NCBI GenBank assembly: GCA_963691705.1
Contig: OY829542.1
Span: 58,676,427 to 58,740,426, forward strand
Direction of reading: 5' to 3'
Length of the DNA stretch: 64,000 bases
From: Viola odorata
Lineage: Eukaryota > Streptophyta > Magnoliopsida > Malpighiales > Violaceae
Made by a program: the position numbers and the translations under genes
The notes under the pieces: model-generated
The model's database searches: none
What the model was told of the DNA's origin: nothing
Seen by the model: only the letters and a program-made list of their open reading frames with translations
Shown here: positions 10,414 through 21,097 of the stretch, one piece after another
Layout of the letters: each line of letters starts with the position of its first letter
Numbering within the stretch: position 1 is the first letter of the stretch

Positions 10414-12624
10414 CAGTAGAAACTCGATAAATTAATACTCGATTATTTAATAAACTCTCTAAGATAATATTTTTGGTCGGTCCCGACTCGGGGATAGGGT
10501 GCTAAATTAATAATTCGCTAAAATTATAAGATAATACATTTTTGATAATTTCTTTAGACCCCATATAAAATATAAATTAATAATTCCTTATATATAGCAT
10601 ATTACATGAATGATTTATGAAGGTTTCTTGAAAAATGACTCAATTGTCTTTTGTTTTTTGTTGAAATCAATTTCCCCTTGAATGTCGTCTCTAATTTTCC
10701 TTAGCATGGTAAGAACTTCTGGTGTTGTTTTCTCATAGCTCAACAAGAAATTGTTCAATGTGATTGCCGCTTTAATAGCTTCGTTTCGCGAAGGGGGCTC
10801 CATTGTAGAACTTTCATCATCTTCTTCATCGATATCATCTTTATTAATTCCAATAACGCTTTCAATAATTTCTTCATCAGTCAACAACTGTGCAACTACA
10901 TTTTCTTCTGGGTGAGTCAGAACATCTTCGACATCCATTGCATTGCGATAACCCAACTCTTTGATCAAATTCTGGAGTTCTTGAGTGCTTTCACCACCTT
11001 CATCTGAGTTCTCAAAAGTCACGTTATCTGTTGATCGAAGTTTACAATGACGAAAGCAGTTCGCAATTGTATTTGCACGAACATCCATAGTCCATGCTGA
11101 AATTGCAAGATTCATTGCATCTAACACATTTATTTTTGCTGGATTTGGAACCCCTAATTCATAACCCTCCAAAAGACTTCTATAAAATCGACGACGATAA
11201 TGCATCTTAAAAGCTCGTATGATCCCCGCGTCACAAGGTTGAATTTTTGAAGTTGTGTTTGGTGGCAAAAAAAATAATTCAACATTTCGTAATCCTTCAA
11301 TAATTTTTGGATGAGCAGGGCAATTATCCACAATCAAGAGAATTTTTCTTCCAACCATTTTTTTATCAAGTTGGCGAACATATTCTTCAAATAACACACC
11401 AGTCATCCAAGCTCGTTTGTTAGCACGGTACTCACAGTTCAGACTGTTCAAGTTTACATTCTTCAAGCACCTTGGTTTAGCATATTTCCCAATAATCCAT
11501 AAAGGAAGTTTTTCCGAACCGTCCTCATTACAGCAAATAGCAACAGTTAGTCTTTCCTTGTCTTGTTTTTTCCCTTCAAGCTGCATTGTTGCAAGGGAAT
11601 GATCCGGTTGAAGTCTAAAAAACAAACCTGTTTAAGATCAAAACATGTAAATAATTACATCACTAAAGTACAAAATATAAAATAAAATACAGGGCTGATT
11701 TCGTTAATAAAAAAACAAACCTGTTTCATCCATATTAAAGATGTCTTTCATTTCAAACTGATCAACTTTGTCTCTTATGGATTTTAATTTGTCCTCCATG
11801 CCCTCCATTTCAACAGATCCACTCTCTCCGAAACGCCGGAAATTTTTAATTCCATATCTTGCTTTGAACTTTCCAAGCCAACCAATAGAAAAAGTAAAGT
11901 CTGGAGCATCCACTGGATACATATCTTTCATGAACTTTTTCGCCTTCTCGATGATTAGTTCACCTGTCATATTCACATGTTCTTGATATTGAAGAATCCA
12001 TTCATAGAGAGATTTTTCTAGGTCAGGAAATTTTGCCGGTTTGTGTCGCTTAACATCGCCTCTTTCGGGAGCAAGTGAGAGATACTCTAAAGACCGCTTA
12101 ACTGTATTCGATATTGTCGCTTGACTCACCTGCAAACCATAGTTACTATGAACCCATTCTTGCAATTGCTTTTGAGTGAGACTTGGATTATCCTTGTTGT
12201 GCTTGCATAATGCTCTTCGAATCTCGTCTGTCATTGTTGTTTTTTTCACACCTTTAAGATGGGAAGTCATGTTGTGTGTATGATTTGTTTGTGTTAACCT
12301 ACAGTATTTTGATCTTGTTTATATAGAAAATATTTTTAATGTCCATAAAGTGATACATTGAACACAAGAAGCATAATAAGGTGGAAGATTGAAGGTTTCT
12401 TTCAAATTGGGCCCTTCATTTGATATACAGTACATGCATTGTATACAATAATTACAGTAAGTGGAAGCTTGAAAGGTGTTTGTAAACTAAGTATTTTACT
12501 ATAAATTAATAAAATATTAATTAATATATAAATTAATAATTATTAATTTATCGATTAATTAATAACTCTTTTAATTAATAAATTTTGGTCGCCCCAAGTG
12601 TATTATTTTATAGAGTTTCTACTG
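10414..12624 (-). mobile_element. Complete pogo/Lemi1-like Tc1-mariner element
   Basis: The element is 2211 bp, bounded by TA target duplications (10412-10413 and 12625-12626). The terminal inverted repeats begin CAGTAGAAACTC and continue with ATAAA and TAATAC after one to two mismatches. This resembles the TIRs of plant pogo elements such as Lemi1. It encodes one two-exon transposase (12270 to 10615, minus). Both ends and the coding region look intact, so it could be autonomous. Additional TTAATTAATAA-like subterminal repeats lie inside both ends. Confidence 0.88.
10615..12270 (-). CDS. Pogo/Tigger-type transposase (CENP-B HTH plus DDE)
   Basis: Two exons, 12270-11721 and 11627-10615, join through a 93-bp GT-AG intron to give about 520 residues. 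The N-terminal ~60 residues form a psq-like helix-turn-helix (LTQKQLQEWV, SQATISNTVKR). Residues ~70-150 form the second CENP-B/Tc5 HTH (GWLGKFKARYGI). The catalytic domain shows all three acidic sites: FNMDETGLFF, IVDNCPAHPK and NTTSKIQPCDAGIIRAF, a D...D34D arrangement. The C-terminus has an acidic patch and ends with QKTIESFFKKPS, like related transposases. It would cut and paste elements with matching TIRs at TA sites. The ATG at 12270 is the first in frame. No frameshift or stop is seen. Domestication is unlikely because TIRs and TSD are present. Confidence 0.9.
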
Positions 12625-12944
12625 TACTTCATTTTCTAAAATTCGTTTTACCACCGAACTTTTTCCCACAAAACTGAAACACCAAATAGACGCAATTATT
12701 TGTGTGTATCAAAATAAAACATGATTCAATCTTAAAATTTTCCCTTTGGGTACCAAAACTTACTTCTACAAAAAAATTATATGTTAATGATTTATTTTGC
12801 CACGTGTCCTACCGAAATCGGCAACACGTGCCCCGTCTCGGTACAGAACGGCTCATCCGGTAAACAGTGACCCTTATCCTTTTTACCATCGGACGAACAA
12901 GACACTGCGCCAAATAACCGCTCGGGAGAAGGAAAAAAACAAAA

Positions 12945-14012
12945 ATGAACGATAACAACGACGACGAGGCCGCGAACGGAGGCGAAGAGGCCGAGCCAAG
13001 ACTGAGTTCCGAGTGGGACGATTTGACTCGTGAGTGCCTGATCAACATCCTCTCCCGACTCACCTTGGAGCAGCGATGGCGCGGTCCCATGTTTGTGTGC
13101 AAGCCCTGGCTCAGCGCCTGCAAGGACTCGTCTCTCCACTCAGTCCTCGATCTGGAACCTCAGTTCGACTCGCTCATCGCTTCGTCTCGCTGGTGGGATA
13201 CAGACTGGCAGAAAGATCGATTCCATTCTCTCCTCCGTCATCACCTGGAGCGACGGCTCCCTCACCCAGATTCGCACGCGCCAGTGCTCTGATCGCTCCC
13301 TCACCTTCGCCGCGGAAAGGTAATTCTTTGGAAAATGATTTTTATCCTTTCAATTTAGAGATTAATATATGGCGCATAATGTGAAAAATACGATTCGTGT
13401 TTTTGTTTTTGTAATGGTAGATGTGCTAAGTTTGTATTTATTTATATTTCTAGGTGCCCTAATCTTGAAGCTCTCTCGATTAAGAGCTGCCCGAATGTGA
13501 CCGATGCATCAATGGCGCAAATTGCTTACAAGTGCAGCAAGTTGAGAGAGATTGACATCAGTTTTTGCTACGAGATCTCGCGCGAATCTCTGGTGATGAT
13601 TGGGAGGAATTGCCCCAATCTTAGGGTTTTAAAGCGGAATTTAAGGATACAGAAGGCAGGGAATGTACCCATGGAGTACCTTAATGCCTGTCCTGTGGAT
13701 GGGGATTCAGAGGCATCTGCAATCGCCAAATTTATGCCTAATCTGGAGCACCTTGAGCTTCAGTTCGCCAAGTTATTGGGCAAGGGGGTTGTGTTGATTT
13801 GCGATGGGTGTTTGAATTTGCAGTACTTGGATCTATCTGGGTGTGAAAATTTGAGGAGCAGGGACGTTGCCAAGGCCATCGCGAATTTGAAGAACTTGAA
13901 GGAGTTTAAAAGCCCTAACATGTACATTCCCACTTCATCCTATAATGCAGAAAGGTACGGACATTGGATGCTGTATGATGAGCGTTTCCGAACTGATGTT
14001 TTCCGCTTTTGA
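12945..14012 (+). pseudogene. SKIP1: SKIP1-like F-box/LRR protein with one-base frameshift
   Basis: Exons 12945-13319 and 13454-14012, GT-AG intron. The product would be an F-box subunit of SCF ubiquitin ligases that binds ASK/SKP1 through an F-box at about residues 26-65 (motifs CLINILSRL, GPMFVCKPWL) and carries leucine-rich repeats (DASMAQIAYKCSKLREIDI, LNLQYLDLSGCENLRSRD). It ends ERYGHWMLYDERFRTDVFRF, like Arabidopsis SKIP1. The frame breaks in the AAA run at 13212-13214: with one A fewer, the family sequence (KIDSILSSVITWSDGS) continues and the total would be about 310 residues, the family's usual length. This is either a real recent inactivation or a homopolymer error in the assembly. 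Everything else looks well preserved, so I lean slightly to an error or very young lesion. Confidence 0.85.
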
Positions 14013-14784
14013 TCAGTGTGTTGTTTATACGTTATTGATTCCAGTGTTGTGAACTTTGTGTGAATACCTTTTGTGTTTTGGGGTTTAGGGTGTTTATTGA
14101 AATAAAATCTCTAAACTTTGCTTTGGAATAATATTTTGGTTCCTGTCTGATAGTTTTGAGATGATCCTTTATTAACATTATGCTTAGGTAGACATGCTGT
14201 GCTCTGTGAAACTGTTGGAGGTTATGAACTTTGGCATTAGAGTTGTATTTTTTGCATATAACAGGTATGCTAAAGAGGACAAAGTAGTCGCGGCCAGATG
14301 GGAATTCACCTGTCCGATCCGGTTCGTTTCAATTTTGGTTGCATTACCGTACCTATAGGAATGGAAGGTTAAATGGTAAAACAAGATTTAGGTTTAAGCA
14401 TCATCATCCATTCCGGTCCGTTTCAAATGCGATAGATTTGAGTTTTCGATTTTATTACATTAGATTTGGATTTCACCTTTGGATTAAAATGATTTAATCT
14501 CATTTGATTCTTAAAAGTTATAGAAAACATGGAGGAAATTTTTAAGTGGATTGTGATGAAAGAAGGATCCTATGTCCTATATGCAATTCAATGTGTTAAA
14601 AAGATGGGAAAAAAAGAAAGAAATACCTGCAAACTGGTGGGAATTCCTGCGCATCTGGAGCATTTGGTGCCATGCTAAAATGCAGACTGTCCCTCCAGCA
14701 AACTGATTTTACAACCTGGAAGAAACCCCAAATGGAAGAAGCGCCTCTTATCTCGTCAACGATCACTTTGGCAAGAATATTATA

Positions 14785-14828
14785 CTCCCTCCGCTTTAAA
14801 AACGACACTTAATTAAAAGCGGAAGGAG
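14785..14828. repeat. Collapsed Stowaway-like MITE hairpin
   Basis: CTCCCTCCGCTTTAAAA and its near inverted repeat TTAAAAGCGGAAGGAG face each other with only about a dozen bases between. It looks like a Stowaway MITE that has lost its centre. A TA precedes it; the other side is TG. Confidence 0.55.
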
Positions 14829-15079
14829 TGAATTTTAGGAAAAAATACAAATTGACAACCAATATTTACTAGAAAGAACAATTTAGCCATCCATTTTTTA
14901 AATTAATTAATTTGGCATCTAAAATTTTTTCGTCAGATAATAAACCACTTATACTTTTGTCGTTAGACAATGTTGCCACCGTGCCACTCAATTTTGATCA
15001 ACGGTGTTAAATAATTGATACGTGCACGTTATCTAATGATGTGATATTTATTATTATTTTTTATTAAATTATGTCATGT

Positions 15080-15770
15080 AATCATTTAAGAAAATACAAA
15101 AATTATAAAGATAGGGGGAAAATCTTAAAAACTTTTTAAAAAATCTAGAAAAAAATCTGAAAAAATATACATTTTTTAAAAATTATAAAAAAAATTCAAG
15201 TATAAAAAAAATCTCCAAAAAATATGAAAAACTAAAAAGGAAAAAAATTAGAATGTAAAAAAAAATAGAAAATTCAAACTAATAGGATTTAAAAAAAAAA
15301 CAATTGGACGAAGTCTTTAACACTTTCCTCTTCAATCCTTTTAACAAACTGACAACCTTAAAACAAAAACTAAAATATGAGGTATGGAGTGGTGAAGTTA
15401 GCATCCCTAGCCTCTACACGGAGTGCGTTTTTCCTTTTTTTCTTATATTTTTCTATTTTAAAGATATTTTATGTTAAAAAAAAAATTATAATAATTTATT
15501 TTTACACTATATGGAGTGTCCAATTGTTTTTAAAAAAAACCTGTGGTTGAATTTCCTATATTTTTTTACATTCTAATTTTTTTCCTTTTTATTTTTTTTC
15601 ATATTTTCTGGATGTTTTTGAATTTTATTTGATTTTTTTGTAATTTTTAAAAAATGTATATTTTTTCTCAAATTTTTAAATATTTTTCTGGATTTTTTTA
15701 AATTTTTAAAGATTTCTGCCTTATTTTTTCAATTTGTGTATATTTTAAAATGTTGACGTGGCATGAGATT
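15080..15770. repeat. AT-rich foldback element, arms about 220 bp
   Basis: The arms at about 15080-15300 and 15535-15770 are imperfect inverted repeats of each other. For example TACATTCTAATTTTTTTCC and AAAAAATGTATATTTTTTC on the right pair with their complements on the left. A copy of the right arm recurs at 17411-17627 inside the LRR locus, so the family is mobile. The ends and target duplication are not clear. Confidence 0.6.
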
Positions 15771-16648
15771 AATAGAAATAATTAATTAAATAAATTATAT
15801 AAATATAAATAAAATTACAATAATAAGGAGAGGTATTACCTGGATAGACACATAATCAAACAAAAAGTAGTTTTACTGGATTACATCAAATAGTATAGAG
15901 ATGGTAGAGTGAGGCATGATTGGGTTGCTTTCTAAGGACGATTTGCGATAATATGGTGCGGCTGCGGCATACCAAATTATTTTACATGTTAGCTCAACCA
16001 CATAATTTTCCAGTCTATATTACTTGAAGATCCAGGATCTCTATAATAATTTTATCTTTTTACTCAAGTATTTCACATTGGTGAAATATGACTTTATTTA
16101 TTAGAGCAAGTAGTAACTCAATTATACAGTTGATCTGCTATTGTGGCTACACTATCTTTTTCACACACCTGAAATTCCTTTGTATAGTGGCAATGAGATA
16201 AAATCATTTATCCGGAATTAAATGCACACGGTTCTAATCATTTAAGTTTGCATGTTACTCCCTTTAATTTTTAATAGTTGTCTTTTTAACTATAATCACA
16301 CAAACCAAAATACTAATTATTAATTTCGGTTACAAATACACTCCACTAATTATTTGTCCAGATAGTTGAAGATGCTATATTCATTAGGTTCCATTCCCAT
16401 TTCCTTCCTAGAATTGAACCAATATCAAACAGAACCAATAATATCAGACACAGAACTAATGGGTCCAAAATCAAACTTACTTCATTTTTCCAAGTCTACG
16501 CTGGTCAAGCACGTTTACTACGGGTCCATTTCCATAGTGTGCATACTTTTTGATGGGATGAAGACTTGTGAGGTGTGTGCTTTATTTGTCCAGAATCCAG
16601 ATAGTTGAAGATGCTATATCTCATAAATCTGCAAATATTCACAAAATC

Positions 16649-17063
16649 ATGAAAACAAGCCATTCTTTCCAATCCTTTTGCACTACTACTATGTTACTAT
16701 TCTTTTTCTTAATCACTTCTGCAGCAGCAGCAGCATCCAACACCGGCAGCTCTGATCATAATGCTCTTCTTGCCTTCAAAGACCACCTCACTCTTGATCC
16801 TAACGATGTCTTAGCAACGAATTGGTCCCAAAACACCGATTTATGTAGCTGGGTTGGTGTCCTCTGCACCAACAACCAAAGAGTCACAATTTTGAATCTA
16901 ACTGGCATGGGTCTTGAAGGCGCCATCCATCCAGACATATCAAACCTTGCTTTCCTTACTGTCCTAGATCTCAGTTACAACAATTTCCACGGACACATCC
17001 CACGAAATCTCGGGAATTTGACCCTGCTTCAGAAGCTGGACTTTAGCGGTAACTACTTCACAG
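16649..17063 (+). CDS. LRR receptor first exon: signal peptide, LRRNT and first repeats
   Basis: The start at 16649 is chosen because it directly precedes a signal peptide (hydrophobic MLLFFFLITSAAAAA at residues ~15-29). An upstream in-frame ATG would bury it. The exon then gives an LRRNT_2 domain (HNALLAFKDHL, then LCSWVGVLC with the paired cysteines) and two to three leucine-rich repeats (FLTVLDLSYNNFHGHIP). It resembles subfamily XII LRR receptor kinases (FLS2/EFR/At3g47570 type). It ends in phase 1 at ...TG|GTAAAA. That is the same phase as all 72-bp LRR exons downstream, so it can splice to any of them. No kinase domain is found in the locus, so the whole gene is likely non-functional or makes a receptor-like protein. 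Confidence 0.75.
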
Positions 17064-17216
17064 GTAAAAAAAGTATATTTATTTAGAAAAAAAAGTATAA
17101 GGATTTTTATGTACCTTACCCTAAAGCAGTACATATTTATTTAGAAAAAAAGTATTACTAATAAATATAAAATTAAAATAGGTAAAAAGTATTACTAACC
17201 TTCTGAAATTTTCTTA

Positions 17217-17378
17217 TTGGCATGGGTCTTGAAGGCGCCATCCATCCAGACATATCAAACCTTGCTTTCCTTACTGTCCTAGATCTCACAAACAACAGTT
17301 TCCACGGACCCATCCCACGAAATCTCGGGAATTTGACCCTGCTTCAGAAGCTGGACTTTAGGGGTAACTACTTGACAG
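17217..17378 (+). pseudogene. Partial duplicate of LRR exon 1 end
   Basis: This repeats 16902-17063 with few changes (FLTVLDLTNNSFHGPIP). It ends in the same GT donor but begins abruptly at GGCATGGGTC with no splice acceptor in front. It is a local tandem duplication of the exon's 3' part plus some intron and probably cannot be spliced in. Confidence 0.7.
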
Positions 17379-17410
17379 GTAAAAAAAGTATATTTATTTA
17401 GAAATCCTAA

Positions 17411-17627
17411 GGGTTTGAATTTCCTATATTTTTTTACATTCTAATTTTTTCCTTTTTATTTTTTTTTCATATTTTCTGGATCTTTTTGAATTTTATTTGA
17501 TTTTTTTTCTAATTTTTAAAAAATGTATATTTTTTCTCAAATTTTTAAATATTTTTCTGAATTTTTTTAATTTTTTAAAAATTTCTGCCCTATTTTTTCA
17601 ATTTGTGTATATTTTAAAATGTTGATT
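17411..17627. repeat. Copy of the foldback arm, cutting an LRR exon
   Basis: Nearly the same sequence as 15547-15757 (TTTCCTATATTTTTTTACAT through TTTAAAATGTTGA). It ends directly against the 3' part of an LRR exon (17628-17679), which has lost its first third and its splice acceptor. Confidence 0.7.
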
Positions 17628-17679
17628 GGTAATCTCCATAACCTTCAAGTGCTCGACTTATCTGATTACGGACGAACAG
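17628..17679 (+). pseudogene. Truncated single-LRR exon (unit 0)
   Basis: It encodes IGNLHNLQVLDLSD and then a degenerate end before the GT donor. It is equivalent to the last 52 bp of the 72-bp exons below. The first part and acceptor were replaced by the foldback fragment. The partner exon expected before 17989 is also deleted: intron sequence passes straight to AACAGGTACCTC at 17878. Confidence 0.65.
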
Positions 17680-17988
17680 GTAGACTCTCTTTTCGTTGTG
17701 GAGCACTTGTATTTTTGAAACATAATCTAATAAATTAAGAGTAATACACATAAAATGTCCTATGGTTTAGGAAATTTTCCATTTCGGTCACTATATTGTC
17801 AAAATTTTCAACTTAAATTTTATTATTTTCTAAAAGTTAAAATATTGATGTTTTTAGTGGTTAGAAATATGAAAACTAACAGGTACCTCATTATGCACCT
17901 TCTGGTTCAATGTTTTGCATTCAAATGAAATATTCTTGTCTTCAAGCTTTTTCTAAAACTTTTGTAATCTCACTGTTTTTGTTTTCAG

Positions 17989-19536
17989 GACAAATACCAA
18001 CAGAGATTGGTAAACTCCATAACCTTCAGGTGCTCTACTTACAACATAACGAACTAACAGGTAGACTATCTTTTCGTTGTGGAGCACTTGTATTTTTGAA
18101 ACATAATCTAATAAATTAAGAGGAATACACATAAAATCTCCTATGGTTTAGGAAATTTTCCATTTCGGTCACTATATTGTTAAAATTTTCAACTTAAATT
18201 TTATTATTTTCTAAAAGTTAAAATTTTGATCTTTTTAGTGGTTCGAAAATTAAAAACAAACTGTAAGAAAAAGTAAACATGAAATATGAAAATTAAGGGA
18301 GTTGTAGCAAAAATTGTATGAGAAAAATGGAGAGAGAATTAAAAGAAATTGCGGTAAAAAATCACTCTATTTCAATGTTGTAGGCTTAAGCCATATTTGA
18401 CATTTTTCTCCAAATTTTATATATGTTTTTCTGAAATTTATTACCATCCTTTTCAAAATTTTAAACTTGAAGTTTAGATTATAAACTTTTAGGAAATTAT
18501 AAAACTTCAAAAGTATAGGGATTTTTATGTACCTTATCCTAAAGCAATACATATTTGTTTAGAAAAAAAGTATTACTAATAAATATAAAATTAAAATATG
18601 TTAAAAGTTGACAGCAAAATATGGATTTAAAATATTTAAGAAATCCCACAGTAGAACTTTAATTACATTAATTAATTATATAGAAAACTATCCAGTGGCA
18701 CATAAATATTGTACTAATATAAGGAAGAAGTATCACTGCATAACTATATAATATAAATTTAAGGTATTAAAAAATGTAATCTAATCTAGAAAGTATATAC
18801 ACCTCAATATTTTTTATTATATAAATTAAAAATTATCATGTGTTAATTTTTATGTGGAAAGGTACTTAAAGAGTTTTCGCAATGTGTATAGTGGTTTCCC
18901 CGTACAAATAATTAGTTTTCACTCTTTTAATTCCCAGCACTAGCCGTGTATAATGAATTAAGGTGAGCATCCATTAATTTCTAAATTTGGGTCAAAAAGT
19001 AAAATTTTCTTAGGTGAGAGCTCTACTTCCACCGTGTTCGTCCGTTCGAGTTTAATTGCTTGCTTTCTATATTGATGTAACTATAATTCAAATCAAATTT
19101 TAATTATTAATTGACACTAGATTTATTTAATAATATATATTTTATAACTGTAAGATTCATACAAGTTAATATTCCATAATAATACGACATCACAACTCAA
19201 ATAACGATATTATAAACACTGTCATTTTCATAATTATTGTTCTAATCCTCATCAGCATAATCACATGAGCGTTTATTCCACATCAGTATAGATTATGGTG
19301 TTCTTCCATTCTTTCCACTTTTTGTATTTGAACTGTTTGAATTCAAATGAACTTTCAGGATCCATTCCAAAAGCTCTATTCAACATTACCTCATTACGGA
19401 TCTTAGATTTTGGTTATAACAAACTAACAGGTACCTCATTATGCACCTTCTGGTTCAATGTTTGACATTCAAATGAAATATTCTTATCTTCAAGCTTTTT
19501 CTAAAACTTTTGTAATCTCACTGCTTTTGTTTTCAG
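17989..19536 (+). repeat. LRR exon repeat unit 1
   Basis: 1548 bp from one A-type exon to the next. A exon 17989-18060 (GQIPTEIGKLHNLQVLYLQH), then a ~1.3-kb intron, then B exon 19359-19430 (GSIPKALFNITSLRILDF), then a 106-bp intron. Both exons are exactly 72 bp, are bounded by AG and GT in phase 1, and encode one 24-residue plant LRR each. A polypyrimidine-rich TTTTGTTTTCAG acceptor is kept. Confidence 0.8.
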
Positions 19537-21097
19537 GACAAATATCAACTGAGATTGCTAAACTCCATAACCTTCAGGAGCTCCACTTACAAAATAACGA
19601 ACTAACAGGTAGACTCTCTTTTCGTTGTGGAGCACTTGTATTTTTGAAACATAATCTAATAAATTAAGAGTAATACACATAAAATCTCCTATGATTTAGG
19701 AAATTTTCCATTTCCGTCACTATATTGTTAAAATTTTCAACTTAAATTTTATTATTTCTTAAAAGTTAAAATTTTGATTTTTTTAGTGGTTCGAAAATTA
19801 AAAACAAACTGTAAGACAAAGTAAACATGAAATTTGAAAATTAAGGGAGATGTAGAAAACATTGTATGAGAAAAATGGAGAGAAAATTAAAAGAAATTGC
19901 GGTAAAAAATAACTCTTTTTCAATGTTGTAGGCTTAAGCCATCTTTGACATTTTTCTCCAAATTTTATATATATTTTTCTGAAATTTATTACCATTCTTT
20001 CCAAAGTTTGAAACTTGAAGTTTAGATTATAAACTTTTAGGAAATTATAAAATTTCAAAAGTATAGGGATTTTTATGTACCTTATCCTAAAGCAATACAT
20101 ATTTGTTTAGAAAAAAAGTATTACTAATAAATATAAAATTAAAATATGTTAAAAGTTGACAGCAAAATATGGATTTAAAAGATTTAAGATATCCCACAGT
20201 AGAACTTTAGTTACATTAATTAATTATATAGAAAAATATCCAGTGGCACATAAATATTGTATAATATAAGGAAGAAATATCACTACATAACTATATAATA
20301 TAAATTTAAGGTATTAAAAAATGTAATCTAATCTAATGTAGAATGTATATACACCTCAATATTTTTTATTATATAATTTAAAAATTATCATGCGTTGATT
20401 TTTATGTGGAAAAGTACTTAACGATTTTTCCCAATGTGTATAGTGGTTTCCCCGTACAAATAATTAGTTTTCACTCTTTTAATTCCCAGCACTAGCCGTG
20501 TATAATGAATTAAGGTGAGCATCCATTAATTTCTACATTTGGGTCAAAAAGTAAAATTTTCTTAGGTGAGAGGTCTACTTCCACCGTGTTCGTCCGTTCG
20601 AGTTTAATTGCTTGCTTTCTATTGTGATGTAACTATAATTCAAATCAAATTTCACTTATTAATTGACACTAGATTTATTTAATAATATATATATATATAT
20701 ATTTTATAATTGTAAGATTCATACAAGTTAATATTCCATAATAATACGACATCACAACTCAAATAACGACATTATAAACACTGTCATTTTCATCATTATT
20801 TTTCTAATCCTCATCAGTATAATCACATGAGCGTTTATTCCTCATCAGTATAGATTATGGTGTTCTTGCATTCTTTCCACTTTTTGTATTTGAACTGTTT
20901 GAATTCAAATGAACTTTCAGGATCCATTCCAAGAGCTCTATTTAACATTACATCATTACAGATCTTTGATTTTGGTTATAACAAACTAACAGGTACCTCA
21001 TTATAAACCTTCTGGTTTATTGTTTGATATTCAAATGAAATATTCTTGTCTTCAAGTTTTTCTAAAACTTTTGTAATCTCATTGTTTTTGTTTTCAG
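19537..21097 (+). repeat. LRR exon repeat unit 2
   Basis: 1561 bp. A exon 19537-19608 (GQISTEIAKLHNLQELHLQN), B exon 20921-20992 (GSIPRALFNITSLQIFDF). Splice sites are intact. The long intron is nearly the same as in unit 1, with a longer TATATA run. Confidence 0.8.

Larger units (their letters stand above)
9840..12695 (-). repeat. Older non-autonomous element, split by the pogo insertion
   Basis: 9840-10411 and 12627-12695, read in reverse complement, match the left half of the element at 58214-59776. Shared phrases include TTTGGTAAAACAA, AATGACCATAAA, TTTCAAGTGTTA and TTTTGTGGGAA. The two parts flank the pogo element and TA target duplication exactly, so pogo landed inside this older repeat. 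The far end of the repeat appears truncated near 9840. Confidence 0.65.
14013..16648. other. Intergenic region with small transposable elements
   Basis: It contains the 3' flank of SKIP1, a short Stowaway-like hairpin (14785-14828), and a large AT-rich foldback (15080-15770). The last ~1 kb is the upstream region of the LRR gene. No coding region is supported apart from an open stretch at 16366-16608, which looks like chance. Confidence 0.5.

Noticed and set aside
15080..15770. Possible CRISPR-like or tandem array because of regular AT-rich phrases
   Set aside because: This is plant nuclear DNA and the phrases form a foldback, not spaced direct repeats.
16366..16608. 80-codon frame before the LRR gene
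   Set aside because: No features; it overlaps the likely promoter of the LRR gene.
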